Notes: generated from the sequence alone by a model not told the origin. DNA of 64,000 nucleotides from Pseudothauera rhizosphaerae (GCF_004801305.1 NZ_SSOD01000011.1:1-64000), one strand, 5' to 3'; shown: positions 1 to 9,085, numbered from the stretch's first letter. A program made the numbers and translations.

Positions 1-4
1 GCAG

Positions 5-68
5 GCGGGTGGCAGCTTGGGCTCCCACACGTGCTTTGCGCACCCCGGCCTGGCAGCTTGCCACCCGC
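5..68. repeat. Imperfect inverted repeat at left edge
   Basis: Arms GCGGGTGGCA (5-14) and TGCCACCCGC (59-68) are exact reverse complements, 10 bp, and pairing continues imperfectly inside as the AGCTTG steps. There is no T-run, so an intrinsic terminator is not clearly supported. It lies beyond the end of the minus-strand propeller gene. Confidence 0.5.
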
Positions 69-107
69 CGCTCTCACCCACGATCCTACGGGGTATCGCA
101 GACACAA

Positions 108-167
108 GCGGCCTTGGCCGCGATGCGGCAGTGGTTACCTCGCAGGACGCATCGCGGCCAAGGCCGC
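108..167. repeat. Perfect 20-bp inverted repeat (large hairpin)
   Basis: Arm 108-127 (begins GCGGCCTTGGCC) is the exact reverse complement of 148-167, with a 20-nt loop. It sits 36 bp past the stop of the minus-strand gene ending at 203. It could be a factor-assisted 3'-end hairpin or a dispersed palindromic element. No poly-T tract follows on either strand. Confidence 0.65.
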
Positions 168-202
168 TCCCGTTCGGTTCCGTCCAATTTACAGCCTGCC
201 CC

Positions 203-1486
203 TCAATCGTCCAGTTGCTCCAGTTCGTCCTCGGTGAGTTCCGGGCGGCCGCGGGTCAGGCCGCGGGCGGCGCGGGCGCGCGGCGTGTTGGAGACCTGCA
301 GCGGCGAGCGGTAGCCGCGCAGGGAAGCGCGGGTGCCGGTGGCGCCGATGTAGGTCAGGTCGTTGATGTTGTCGTAGAGATCGCCCGAGCCGAGCAGCCC
401 GCCCAGGTTGCCCGGGCCGTTGACGGACAGGGTCAGCGTGGCGGCCGGCGTGGTGAACGAGCTGGCGTCATAGACCCGGATGGCGTTGCCGCGGGCGAAC
501 CAGATGCGGTTGTTGTCGGCGGTGTATTGCGCCGACCAGAAATAGCCCGGCGTGGTCGAGAAGGTGTCGATGTCCGTGCTGGCCAGCGGGGAAAAAGCCG
601 TCACCTTGACCAGTTTGCCGACCAGATTCCAACTGCTGTCGTAGGTGCCCATCAGCACGTAGGCGTTGCCGCCGGCATCGAAGCTGATGTCGCGGTATTC
701 GTAGGCGAAATCGCTTTGCGTCAGCACGGGCGTCACCGTGGCGCCGTTCAGGGCGCCGGCAATGCTGATCTTCTGCACGCGGGAATCCGGATTGGATACG
801 CCCGACGAACCCTGGGCGCCGCCAATCGCCGCGATGTAGAGATCGCTGCCATAGGCAGCCAGCGAGAAGGCGTTCTTTTCCAGGGTATTGTTGTAATCGG
901 TCGGGCCGACCGTGATTCCGGTGCCGCTGATCGTGAAGCGGACCAGCATGCTGCTGGCGTAGTTCGACCAAGTGCTGTCGGCAAACGCGAACAGGCCGTA
1001 CAGATCGCTGCCGGCGACGATCAGCGCCTGGCCGTAGGGCGTGTAGCCGGAAGGCAGCGGCAGCCCGCTGCCGGCCAACGAGAAGGTCTTGCCGGTTTCG
1101 GAGTAGTTCGAGGGGTCGATCTGCACGACGCGGGCGTTGTCGTAGTCGAGGGCATACAGGTAGCTGCCGAGCCGGGTCAGCGTGTACAGGTTCTGGACAT
1201 TGGTCCAGGTGGGCGTCGCCAGATTGGCCGCCGCGACCGGATCGTAGATATACACGGGCCGCGCGCTGCCGGTCACGTAATCGGTCACGGCCAGGCGCAG
1301 GGCGTTGCCGGTGTCGGTGAAGCCTTCCACCTTGGGGTCGCCGTTCAGGTTGGTGGACCGCAAGTTGGGATAGGCGACGACAAAACTTGCACCGGCATCG
1401 AGAATCCGCCCCGCCATGCCGTGTCCGTCATACGGCGGCGTGTCCTCATAATAATAAACGCTGTAGGCAGCATAGGATGTAGCCAT
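203..1486 (-). CDS. Probable beta-propeller protein paired with a TonB-dependent receptor
   Basis: This 427-aa protein belongs to no family I can name. The start at 1486 is chosen because AAGGAGAAGG lies just upstream; the reading frame continues upstream into the receptor gene but encodes nothing signal-like. Several divergent blade-like units recur, of the pattern hydrophobic-G-S-x-L-Y followed by a polar turn and a V-x-x-I/F strand: 'LGSYLYALDYDNARVVQID', 'AGSDLYGLFAF', 'YGSDLYIAAIGG', 'GNAYVLMGTYD' and 'NNRIWFARGNAIRVYD'. This suggests a six- or seven-bladed propeller. The C-terminus is acidic (PELTEDELEQLDD). No Sec signal or lipobox is visible, which is odd for a partner of an outer-membrane receptor. 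It lies 92 bp downstream of the receptor on the same strand, so co-transcription under the B12 riboswitch is likely. The function is inferred from context only. Confidence 0.6.
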   Translation of the reverse strand: MATSYAAYSVYYYEDTPPYDGHGMAGRILDAGASFVVAYPNLRSTNLNGDPKVEGFTDTGNALRLAVTDYVTGSARPVYIYDPVAAANLATPTWTNVQNLYTLTRLGSYLYALDYDNARVVQIDPSNYSETGKTFSLAGSGLPLPSGYTPYGQALIVAGSDLYGLFAFADSTWSNYASSMLVRFTISGTGITVGPTDYNNTLEKNAFSLAAYGSDLYIAAIGGAQGSSGVSNPDSRVQKISIAGALNGATVTPVLTQSDFAYEYRDISFDAGGNAYVLMGTYDSSWNLVGKLVKVTAFSPLASTDIDTFSTTPGYFWSAQYTADNNRIWFARGNAIRVYDASSFTTPAATLTLSVNGPGNLGGLLGSGDLYDNINDLTYIGATGTRASLRGYRSPLQVSNTPRARAARGLTRGRPELTEDELEQLDD

Positions 1487-1578
1487 TTCCTTCTCCTTGA
1501 TTGAATGGGTTCGGCACCTTTTCGCCCGGCTCGCGCCCGGCCCGGAAGAGGCCAGTCCGGTATTCGGGTTGAATGCGG

Positions 1579-3921
1579 TCAGAAGCTGTAATTGAGCGTC
1601 GCCCAGAGCGTGCGCCCTTGCAGCGGCCACGCCACGTTGCGCTTCAGACGAGCCTCGTCGCTGACTTCAGTCCAAGGGACGAAGCCGAATGAGCAATCCA
1701 GTTCGTTATTGAAGGGACCGCCGCCGGGACATGTCCGCTTGTGGTAACGCAGGATGTTCTCCGGGCTTTCGACGGTCTGCTCCGGCCCCTTGTCGAACAC
1801 GTCATTGACGCCCAGCGAGAGCTTCCAGCCCTTGGCGATGCGGTAATGCGCGCCCAGGTTGACGGTGGTCAGCGGGTTTTCCCAGGTATTGACATCCAGG
1901 TAGTTGCGCCCGATGCGGGTGCCTTCGATGAAGGTGGTCAGGTCGCCGCCGAGGAAATGCAGGTTCAGCCGCACATTGGCGACCAGCAGGGGCGTGTTCT
2001 TCGTGCGCACCTTCTGGCCCGGCCAGCGCCTTTCCGGCGTATTGCCGCCGAAGTAGTAATAACCGTCCTTGCCGACGTATTTGCCCTCCTGGCGGGTGAC
2101 GGCCAGTTGCAGGTCGGCGCGCCGGCCCCAGGCCAGCTTGCCTTCCAGTTCCAGCCCCCTGGTGCGGGTATTGCCGGAGTTGATGTACTTGGCGGCGATC
2201 GGCGCGCTGTACAGCGTGATCGCATCCTTGGCATCACGCTGGAACCAGGTCAGCCGGAAGCCGCCGCGCCAGTCTTCACCGAACCGACCGTTCCAGCCGA
2301 AGCCGAGGTCGCCGTTGCGCCCGGTTTCCGGCACGAGCTGGATGGCGCGGCCGGTCGAATCGACGTTGGGCACCGTGCCCAGGCCGTTGCCGTAGATTTC
2401 ATAGAAATTGGGATAGCGGATGTAGCTGCCGTAGTTGCCGAAAGCCTGCCAGCCGGAAGCAAAATCCTTCTTGACGCTGAGGCTGCCGGTGCGGTGCCAG
2501 TTGTATTTGCCGGTGGGGCCGGCGAGCGGCGACCAGCGGCTGCCGATGACCGGGCCATCCAGCTTTTCGACGCGGAAGATCGGCGTGATCTGCAGGTCGC
2601 CGAGGGCGGCGATGGTCAGGGTGTCCTGAATTTGCAGGCTGGTCCTGATGCGCTTGAACTCCTCGATGAAGTCCGATTTGCCGTTGTTTCCGCTCATGTC
2701 GGAATCGAGCACTTCCCAGTAGCGCTCGGCATATACCTCGAAACGGTGGGCCAGCGGCCCGCTGCCGAAGCTCCAGGCCGCATCGCCGGCGATGCCCTTG
2801 CGCGTGGTCCGGTACTCGGTCCAGTCGCGGCCCATCCAGCCGCTGGCGGGCGGCTCGATGTCCAGGTTGCGGTACTGCTGGTCCCTGTCCAGCCACGACA
2901 GGTTGAAGCCCAGGTCCAGTCTGCCCAGGCTGCCGCGCCAGCCGGCCAGGATTTCCTGCTGCTCGATTTGCTGACGGTTCCGGGGGTTGTATACGGCAGG
3001 CACCCAGGGCAGATCCTGCAAGTGCGCGAGACTACCGCTCAACGGACCAGAGATGCCCGTAGGCAGATAGCGCTCCATCTCAGTGCGGGCGTACTTGAGC
3101 AGAAAGTTCCGGTTCTCCCATTTGAGCAGCACGTTTTCCTTGTCCGAACCGTCGTTCATGCGCTTGCGCCGGTCGGGGATATCCCGGCCATCGGGGATGG
3201 GATAGACGTTATGGTCCCCGCTCGCGTCGTAGTAGTGCGTGCCGTCCTTCCAGACCAGATTGCGCTTGCCTGCGACACTGTAGTCGGTGTACTTGAAATC
3301 CCCGGTGCTGCGGTCCTTGTCCAGCCCCACCAGCAGGTGGCCGCCGAGCAGCGGCACGTTCAGGCTGGCGCCGTACTGCTCGCCGCCGAAGGAACGCCGC
3401 CCGCCGGAGACGCTGCCGCTGAAAGTGGTGGGCTTCTTGGTGACGATGTTGATCGCCCCGCCGATCGGCGCGCCGGAGAAGCGCGCCGGCGTGGTGCCGC
3501 GGTAGACCTCGACGCGCTCGACGTTGGCGATGGGCAGCGTGGACAGGTCGGCGGCGGTTTCGCTGGCGGTATTGAGCGGCACGCCGTCGATGTAGATGTT
3601 GACCTGGCTGGGTGCCGCGCCGCGGATGCTGGCGGTGGTGTAGTGGGCGCTGCCGCCCAGGCGGCGCACGTAGACGCCGGGAATCTGGTCGAGCAGGTCG
3701 GGAATGCTCTTGTGCTCGCCCTTGACGTCGTCCGGATAGGCGACGGAGACGACGCCGGGCGAGAGCACCTCGCGCAACGCGATGCGGCCTTCCTCACCGC
3801 TGCCGGTGACGGCGATTTCCCGCAGGATGTCTTCCTGTTCCTCTCCCCGCGCGTTCTGTGCCAGTGCGGACGCGCTCACCCACAGCAGCGCAATGGCGAC
3901 GGGCAGTGTTTTCCTCTTCAT
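1579..3921 (-). CDS. TonB-dependent outer-membrane receptor under cobalamin riboswitch (BtuB-like role)
   Basis: This 780-aa protein starts with a Sec signal (MKRKTLPVAIALLWVSASALA). A TonB-box-like stretch (REIAVTG) follows, then a plug domain at roughly residues 50-160 with 'IPDLLDQIPGVYVRR', 'ASIRGAAPSQVNIYIDGV' and 'VERVEVYRG...GGAINIVTKK'. The rest alternates barrel strands and ends in the aromatic C-terminus NYSF, typical for BAM recognition. An ATG four codons upstream is possible, but MKRK gives the natural signal-peptide start. A cobalamin riboswitch lies about 180 bp upstream on the same strand, so the substrate is probably a corrinoid taken up across the outer membrane. Classical BtuB is about 600 aa, so this is a larger receptor. 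Specificity for cobalamin, cobinamide or a cobalt chelate cannot be read from the sequence. Confidence 0.9.
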   Translation of the reverse strand: MKRKTLPVAIALLWVSASALAQNARGEEQEDILREIAVTGSGEEGRIALREVLSPGVVSVAYPDDVKGEHKSIPDLLDQIPGVYVRRLGGSAHYTTASIRGAAPSQVNIYIDGVPLNTASETAADLSTLPIANVERVEVYRGTTPARFSGAPIGGAINIVTKKPTTFSGSVSGGRRSFGGEQYGASLNVPLLGGHLLVGLDKDRSTGDFKYTDYSVAGKRNLVWKDGTHYYDASGDHNVYPIPDGRDIPDRRKRMNDGSDKENVLLKWENRNFLLKYARTEMERYLPTGISGPLSGSLAHLQDLPWVPAVYNPRNRQQIEQQEILAGWRGSLGRLDLGFNLSWLDRDQQYRNLDIEPPASGWMGRDWTEYRTTRKGIAGDAAWSFGSGPLAHRFEVYAERYWEVLDSDMSGNNGKSDFIEEFKRIRTSLQIQDTLTIAALGDLQITPIFRVEKLDGPVIGSRWSPLAGPTGKYNWHRTGSLSVKKDFASGWQAFGNYGSYIRYPNFYEIYGNGLGTVPNVDSTGRAIQLVPETGRNGDLGFGWNGRFGEDWRGGFRLTWFQRDAKDAITLYSAPIAAKYINSGNTRTRGLELEGKLAWGRRADLQLAVTRQEGKYVGKDGYYYFGGNTPERRWPGQKVRTKNTPLLVANVRLNLHFLGGDLTTFIEGTRIGRNYLDVNTWENPLTTVNLGAHYRIAKGWKLSLGVNDVFDKGPEQTVESPENILRYHKRTCPGGGPFNNELDCSFGFVPWTEVSDEARLKRNVAWPLQGRTLWATLNYSF

Positions 3922-4099
3922 GCATGACCCCAAGCCGGCGCCAGATGGCGAGGCCGGGGCGTGCCGTCACGAACGGTCGGAGCGGATGAAAAGCGGACGC
4001 CGGCGCCTGTCACACGAACCGATGCGGCCCCAGCCGCTTCGTTCGTCGCCCAGACGGACCAGGTCCGCGCCCCGGCCAATCCCTGGGCCCGGGCAAGAG

Positions 4100-4325
4100 C
4101 GACAGACGCCGGCAGGTCTCCTGGCTCGCGGGTCGTGGCGCCCTTGCACGGCCTTCCCGGAAAGGTCTTTCCAGTGGCTGGCGGCCCGGAGGATTCCGGC
4201 CGCGGGTGCAGGGCGCTCGCCGCTTACAGTTGCAGGGACAGCCCCGGTTTTGGGCGCTTTCCGGAAGATCGCACCCGCACCGCGTTCCCTTTTAAGCCCC
4301 TTGCGGGGCACCGGCGCAGTCTGCC
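4100..4325 (-). promoter_or_regulatory. Cobalamin (B12) riboswitch
   Basis: Read on the minus strand, the region opens with GGTGCCCCGCAAGGGGC (about 4312-4296) and then AAAAGGGAA. The core CTGTCCCTGCAACTGTAAGC follows, then the B12-box element GCCACTG (4178-4172), and it closes with GCCAGGAGACCTGCC (about 4126-4112). These are the conserved P3-P6 and B12-box features of the AdoCbl riboswitch family. It precedes the TonB-dependent receptor gene, where B12 binding would be expected to reduce expression. The stretch from 4326 to 4495 upstream shows no further clear signal. Confidence 0.92.
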
Positions 4326-4495
4326 GGCGCGCACCTGGACGGTGCGTGCCGGCGCCCTGATTATGCATTACGCCGTCCGGTTTGGATGCGATGACGATGA
4401 ATTTCCGCCGATGCCGGGCCCGGCTCTACTACCGAAGATCACCACGCTGCGCTCGCGACGACAGGCTGCCCGCGGCCGGGGGCCCGGACGCCGCT

Positions 4496-4876
4496 TCACC
4501 GCATGCGGGCTGCCCGCTTGCGATACCGGCGCCGGGCCCACAGGTAGATCGCGAGGTTCAGTGCCACCACGAACAGCCCCAGACCGATCTGGATTTCACG
4601 GGTCAGGCCGGCCGGGTAGATCAACGGCAGCAGGTAGTGCTCGATGAAACCGCCGTCGATGCCGGCCTGTCCCGCCAGCCGGCGGTAGTGGTCTTCGAAG
4701 GGGGTGAGCGGACACACGAAGCCTCCCAGTTCCACCGCCGCGCCCCAGGCCGCGGCCGGCAGGTGCAGCCAGGCTGCGCGCGGCCAGCGCAGGGCGAGCA
4801 GGCCGCCGGCGACGACGAACACGATGTAGGCCAGATGCAGCGCCAGCAGCAGGTCGGCGGCCAGGCGTGCGTCCAT
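4496..4876 (-). CDS. DUF2784 family membrane protein
   Basis: This 126-aa protein has three or four hydrophobic helices (residues about 8-28, 35-55, 80-90 and 95-113) and a basic C-terminal tail (RRRYRKRAARMR). The family signature is clear: an N-terminal 'LHLAYIVFVVAGGLLALRW', 'WLHLPAAAWGA', 'CPLTPFED' and 'LIYPAGLTR'. DUF2784 proteins are small inner-membrane proteins of unknown function. It follows the cyclase-FHA gene by 21 bp on the same strand, so the two are probably co-transcribed. No function is proposed. Confidence 0.85.
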   Translation of the reverse strand: MDARLAADLLLALHLAYIVFVVAGGLLALRWPRAAWLHLPAAAWGAAVELGGFVCPLTPFEDHYRRLAGQAGIDGGFIEHYLLPLIYPAGLTREIQIGLGLFVVALNLAIYLWARRRYRKRAARMR

Positions 4877-4897
4877 GCGGCCCCCCGCGCGGGCGTT

Positions 4898-5806
4898 TCA
4901 GTCGAAGACGCGGAAGGCGATGGCGGGGACCGTGAAATCGTCGGGCGGCGCGCCCAGCACGATTTCGCCCTCACCGTGCAGCATGATGCCGTCGCGGCGC
5001 AGCATCAGCGCCTGCGCAGCGCCCGCCAGGCGCACCCAGGTGCCGTTGCTGCTGAAATCGGTGAGCACGCACTGGCCGCCGGACCATTCGAGGCGCGCAT
5101 GGCGGCGCGACACGCGCGGATCGTTGACGATGAAGCCGGCCTCTTCGCCGCGGCCGATCACCAGCGGGTCGTGGGAAGCCGCCAGCACGCGGTGCCGGTC
5201 GAGCCAGTCGAGTTCCAGGCGCTGTTCGCGCTGCGCCTCGTCGCGGCCATCGTAGACGCCGATCGGGAAGATCAGCGTGCTCTCCGCGGTCCGTCCCCAA
5301 TCGACGCGCCATACCCGCACCGGCTCGGTCTTGCCCTTGATGGCGATGCGGTCCAGGCTGTGGCAGCCGGCGCGCTGCTCGTCGCGCAGATGCAGGAAGA
5401 CCGATTCGGACAGCAGGATCTCGTTGGACTGGGCCAGGTCGGACAGCCGCGAGGCCACGTTGACCGCGTCGCCGTAGCAGTCGCCGTCCAGGTCGACCAC
5501 CGGGCCGAAATCGATGCCTACCTTGATCGTCAGCCGCGCCGGTTGGGGTCCGGTGCCGGCCAGGTCGCTCAGTGCCGCAGGCAGGACGATGCAGGCATCC
5601 ACCGCGGCTTCGACGTTGTCGAAGAGCACCATCGCGCCGTCGCCCAGGTATTTGACGATGCGCCCGCCGGCCGCGGCGAGTTGCCCGCCCACGCGCTGGA
5701 TGGCCTGGGTGACGAGTTGGGTGGCCACGACGTTGCCCACCGACTCGAACAGGCCGGTGCTGCCGGTGAGGTCGGCGAAGACGACCGTCCTCAGCGCCTG
5801 GCGCAT
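4898..5806 (-). CDS. Class III adenylate/guanylate cyclase with C-terminal FHA domain
   Basis: This 302-aa soluble protein has an N-terminal class III cyclase domain at about residues 1-185. The metal-binding Asp lies in 'VVFADLTGSTGLF' (D12) and the second in 'KYLGDGAMVLFD' (D56); 'GDCYGDAVNVASRLSDLA' is the conserved helix. An FHA domain follows at about 205-290 with 'VIGRGEEAGFIVND' and 'SRRHARLEW...DFSSNGTWV', the phosphothreonine-recognition loops. It should make a cyclic nucleotide, with activity or location controlled by binding a phosphoprotein. No kinase is adjacent, so the partner is unknown. There is no membrane segment. The start has the usual family N-terminus directly before the first catalytic strand. 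Confidence 0.88.
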   Translation of the reverse strand: MRQALRTVVFADLTGSTGLFESVGNVVATQLVTQAIQRVGGQLAAAGGRIVKYLGDGAMVLFDNVEAAVDACIVLPAALSDLAGTGPQPARLTIKVGIDFGPVVDLDGDCYGDAVNVASRLSDLAQSNEILLSESVFLHLRDEQRAGCHSLDRIAIKGKTEPVRVWRVDWGRTAESTLIFPIGVYDGRDEAQREQRLELDWLDRHRVLAASHDPLVIGRGEEAGFIVNDPRVSRRHARLEWSGGQCVLTDFSSNGTWVRLAGAAQALMLRRDGIMLHGEGEIVLGAPPDDFTVPAIAFRVFD

Positions 5807-5984
5807 GGCCCGCCTCCCGCGCCACCGTCCGCCGCGCGGCTTGCAGCCGCCCGACCGGCACGCGCAACCGGCCCCGCCCGCTGGCCGGGCATGGCGTCAT
5901 CGATGTGGCAATTCATTGATTCTCTCCGACGCCCCTGGCGGTTTGGATGCTTGTCCGCCTTGGGCGACTCCTCGGGCGGCAATC

Positions 5985-6602
5985 CTAACATCTGTGGATA
6001 AGCGCGTCATCGCCCGCCGTTGCGGCAGGATGGCGGAAACAATCCACAGTATGGTCATTCACCATGCCGACCGCCTGCATGAAGGCATAGCAGATGGTGG
6101 AACCGACGAACTTGAAGCCGCGCTGGCGCAGGGCCTTGCTCATGGCCTCGGATACCGGCGTGCTGGCCGGCACCTCGGCGAGCGAACGGAAATTGTTGAC
6201 CACCGGGCTGCCGCCGACGAAGCCCCACAGCCAGGCGACCGGATCGACGCCCGCCTCCCGCAGCGCCAGCCACGCGCGCGCGTTGATCACCGCCGCTTCC
6301 ACCTTGGCGCGGTTGCGGATGATGCCCGGGTCCGCCAGCAGGGCGGCCTTGCGCGCCTCGTCGAAACGCGCGATGCGCTCCGGGTCGAAGCCCTCGAACA
6401 CCTCCCGGTAGCGTGCCCGCTTCTTCAGCACGGTGAACCACGACAGGCCCGCCTGCGCGCCTTCCAGCAGCAGGAACTCGAACAGCAGGCGCTCGTCCCG
6501 CACCGGTACGCCCCATTCGTCGTCGTGATAGGCGACGTAGAGCGGATCGTCGCCCACCCAGCCGCAGCGCACGAACCGGCCTTGCCCCTGTTCCGTACTC
6601 AT
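5985..6602 (-). CDS. tag: DNA-3-methyladenine glycosylase I
   Basis: This 205-aa enzyme removes 3-methyladenine from alkylated DNA in base excision repair. The structural zinc ligands of the Tag family appear as C13 (RCGW), H26 (AYHDDEWG) and the C-terminal H-x3-C of 'NDHTVDCFRH'. 'FEFLLLEGAQAGLSW' holds the catalytic-pocket Glu, and 'VNNFRSLAEVPASTP' and 'RGFKFVGSTICYAFMQA' are typical. The start overlaps the stop of the PRPP-synthetase-like gene by ATGA, indicating translational coupling. The link to that upstream pair is probably operon economy rather than pathway. Confidence 0.95.
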   Translation of the reverse strand: MSTEQGQGRFVRCGWVGDDPLYVAYHDDEWGVPVRDERLLFEFLLLEGAQAGLSWFTVLKKRARYREVFEGFDPERIARFDEARKAALLADPGIIRNRAKVEAAVINARAWLALREAGVDPVAWLWGFVGGSPVVNNFRSLAEVPASTPVSEAMSKALRQRGFKFVGSTICYAFMQAVGMVNDHTVDCFRHPAATAGDDALIHRC

Positions 6603-7489
6603 GCGTAGCCCCCCTCCAGCATGCGCAGCGCGGCGGCGACGGCCGGCGCGATGCCCACGGCGTTGCTCGGATGGGCGATGCAGTCGGTGCTCCACACCTC
6701 GCCCACGCCCGCCGCGCGGATCACCGCCAGCGCATCGCCGGCGAACAGCGCGTGCGTGACCGCCACGTCCACCGAGGCCGCGCCGGCCGCGTGCAGTGCC
6801 TCGGCGGCGCGCGCCAGCGTATGGCCGGAACTGGCCACGTCGTCGAGCAGCACCACGGCGCGGCCGGCGAGCGGGACATCCGGCAGTTCGATCTCCACCG
6901 CGCGGTCGCCATGGCGCGTCTTGGCGCATACCGCGTGCGCCAGCCCGTGCGCCGCCGCGGCGGCCGCCACCCACTGGGCGGCCTCGGCGTCCGGGCCGAG
7001 CAGCAGCGCGCCGGGGCGGCGTTCGGCGATCAGCGCGCCGAGCAGCGGCGCCCCCGACAGCGCGTGGGCCTGCGCCACCGGCACGGCCTCGGCCAGGTTC
7101 GCCACGCGATGCAGATGCGGGTCTACGGTGAGCAGCGCATCGCACAGCCCGGCGAGGAAGTCGCCCACGATACGCTGGCTGACCGCCTCGCCGGGCGCGA
7201 AGGCCGTGTCCTGGCGCATGTAGGCCAGGTAGGGCGCCACCAGCGCGAGGCGCCGCACGCCCTGGGCGCGCGCGGCACGGGCGGCGAGCAGCAGTTCCAC
7301 GAGCTTCTCGTTGGGCTGCTGCAGGCCGCGCAGCAGCACCGCGGCCGCCGGCAGTCCGGGCGGCAGGCGAAGCCTCAGTTCCCCGTCGGGGAAGCGGTGG
7401 CGCTCGATCGGGGCACAGGCCATGCCCGCCGCCGCCGCGATGCGCCGGGCGAGTTCCGCCTCGTCGTCGAAATGCAGCAGCAACCCCAT
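6599..7489 (-). CDS. Ribose-phosphate pyrophosphokinase family protein (PRPP synthetase-like)
   Basis: This 296-aa protein is slightly short for PrsA (about 310-315 aa). Family features are 'HRFPDGELRLRL' near the N-terminus, 'QQPNEKLVELLLAARAARAQG', 'PYLAYMRQD', 'DPHLHRV' and the PRPP loop 'VVLLDDVASSGHTL'. It would interconvert ribose 5-phosphate plus ATP with PRPP plus AMP. It lies 12 bp downstream of a type 2 thymidine/AMP phosphorylase gene and overlaps tag by 4 bp. This form is divergent, so it is probably a second, specialised paralogue working with the phosphorylase. That pairing is inferred; housekeeping Prs is expected elsewhere. Confidence 0.85.
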   Translation of the reverse strand: MGLLLHFDDEAELARRIAAAAGMACAPIERHRFPDGELRLRLPPGLPAAAVLLRGLQQPNEKLVELLLAARAARAQGVRRLALVAPYLAYMRQDTAFAPGEAVSQRIVGDFLAGLCDALLTVDPHLHRVANLAEAVPVAQAHALSGAPLLGALIAERRPGALLLGPDAEAAQWVAAAAAAHGLAHAVCAKTRHGDRAVEIELPDVPLAGRAVVLLDDVASSGHTLARAAEALHAAGAASVDVAVTHALFAGDALAVIRAAGVGEVWSTDCIAHPSNAVGIAPAVAAALRMLEGGYA

Positions 7490-7501
7490 GGCGCGGCGTC
7501 C

Positions 7502-9085
7502 TCAGAACTCGACGAACACGTGCGGCACCTCGTCCTCGCCGCCCACCGCGTAGCCGCTGGACTGGCCGCAGGCCTGGCGGGCGAATTCCAGGTCGGCCGG
7601 GTAGTCCGCATACACGCGGTACAGCGGCTCGCCGCGCAGCACCGCGTCCCCCAGCTTGCGGAACAGGTCCACGCCGGCACCCGCCACCTTGGGTGCGCCG
7701 GCCAGGCGCGCGATGCGGGCGATCTGCAGATTGTCGATGCCGGTGACCACGCCGTCGGCGGCGGCTTCCACCTCGAAGCTCAGCCGCCCCAGATTGAGGT
7801 GATCGGGGTCGAAGGCACGCGCGCCCTGGGCCTGGATCAGCGCGTTCATCTTGGCCAGCGCGCGTTCCGAATCGAGAATGTCGCGGGCAATGGAAAAACC
7901 GTCGCCGCCGCGCACGTCCGGGTCGAACTCCAGCACCCTGCCCGCGAGACGCAGCGCCTTCTGGCGCAGGTCGATGGGCGCCAGCGGGTGGTTTTCCAGC
8001 ACCCGCATGACGTCACGTGCCTCCAGCACGGGGCCGATGCCGTTGCCCACCGGCTGGCGGCCGTCGGTGATCACCACGTCCAGCGTCAGATGGATGCGTG
8101 CGGCGACGAACTCGAACAGCTTGCGCAGACGCAGCGCCTCGGTCATGGAGCGCACCTTGGCGGTGGGCCCCACCGGAATGTCCAGCACCAGGTGGGTGGA
8201 ACCGGCGGCGATCTTCTTGGACAGGATGGAGGCCACCATCTGCCCGGGCGAATCGATGGACAGGGGGCGCTCCACCGAGATCAACACGTCGTCGGCCGGG
8301 GACAGCCCGGCGGTGCCGCCCCAGGCCAGGCAGCCCCGATGCTCGCGCACGATGTCGGCCAGCGCCGCCTCGGGCAGTTCCACCTGGGCCAGCACTTCCA
8401 TGGTGTCGGCGGTGCCGGACGGCGAGGTGATCGCCCGCGACGAGGTCTTGGGGCACAGCATGCCGTGGGCGGCGACGATGGGCACCACCAGCATGGAGGT
8501 GCGGTTGCCGGGGATGCCGCCGATGCAGTGCTTGTCCACCACCGGCCGTTCACGCCAGTCGAGCCGGCGGCCGGATTCGGCCATGGCCTCGGTGAGGAAA
8601 TGGACTTCCTCCCGGTCCAGCTCGCCCTGGTTGGTGGCGACGACGAAGGCCGTCAGCTCGATCTTGGAATAGCGGTGCTCGGCGATGTCGCGCACGATGG
8701 CGCGGAAATCCTCGCGCCCCAGGCGCTCGCCGGCGATCTTGCGGTGCAGCGCCGGAATGGAGGCGGCCGGTTCGGCCTGGGAGACGCTGGCGAGATGGCC
8801 GTCGGCCACGCCGAGCTGGGCGAAGGCGTCTTCCGACAGGCCCAGCTCGCGGTTGCCGACGATGGCTTCGTCATCCACCACGTTGAGCGTGGCCAGGATG
8901 CGCCGGCCGTTGGCGCGCACCTCCACCTTGGACAGGGCCTGGAAACCCTCGGCGCGATACACCGCGCATTCCCGGTGCAGGTAGGCAACGTTCTCGCGGT
9001 AGGTGTCGATGGCCACGCGGCGCAGGGCCAGGCGCGAACCGGTGCCTGCGTCGGCGGGTGGGGTTGCGGAATCCGGGGGAGCCAT
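7502..9085 (-). CDS. Type 2 thymidine phosphorylase / AMP-phosphorylase-like enzyme
   Basis: This 527-aa protein is longer than E. coli DeoA (about 440 aa). It matches the long proteobacterial 'putative thymidine phosphorylase' family related to archaeal AMP phosphorylase. An extra N-terminal domain occupies about residues 15-100. The nucleoside phosphorylase core has '[20 protein letters not shown]', '[18 protein letters not shown]' (phosphate-binding) and '[16 protein letters not shown]'. The C-terminal pyrimidine-phosphorylase domain ends '[20 protein letters not shown]'. The substrate may be a nucleoside or, as in archaea, a nucleoside 5'-monophosphate giving ribose 1,5-bisphosphate. The adjacent PRPP-synthetase-like gene favours a nucleotide or pentose-phosphate role. 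No strong ribosome-binding site precedes the ATG at 9085. Confidence 0.88.
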   Translation of the reverse strand: MAPPDSATPPADAGTGSRLALRRVAIDTYRENVAYLHRECAVYRAEGFQALSKVEVRANGRRILATLNVVDDEAIVGNRELGLSEDAFAQLGVADGHLASVSQAEPAASIPALHRKIAGERLGREDFRAIVRDIAEHRYSKIELTAFVVATNQGELDREEVHFLTEAMAESGRRLDWRERPVVDKHCIGGIPGNRTSMLVVPIVAAHGMLCPKTSSRAITSPSGTADTMEVLAQVELPEAALADIVREHRGCLAWGGTAGLSPADDVLISVERPLSIDSPGQMVASILSKKIAAGSTHLVLDIPVGPTAKVRSMTEALRLRKLFEFVAARIHLTLDVVITDGRQPVGNGIGPVLEARDVMRVLENHPLAPIDLRQKALRLAGRVLEFDPDVRGGDGFSIARDILDSERALAKMNALIQAQGARAFDPDHLNLGRLSFEVEAAADGVVTGIDNLQIARIARLAGAPKVAGAGVDLFRKLGDAVLRGEPLYRVYADYPADLEFARQACGQSSGYAVGGEDEVPHVFVEF

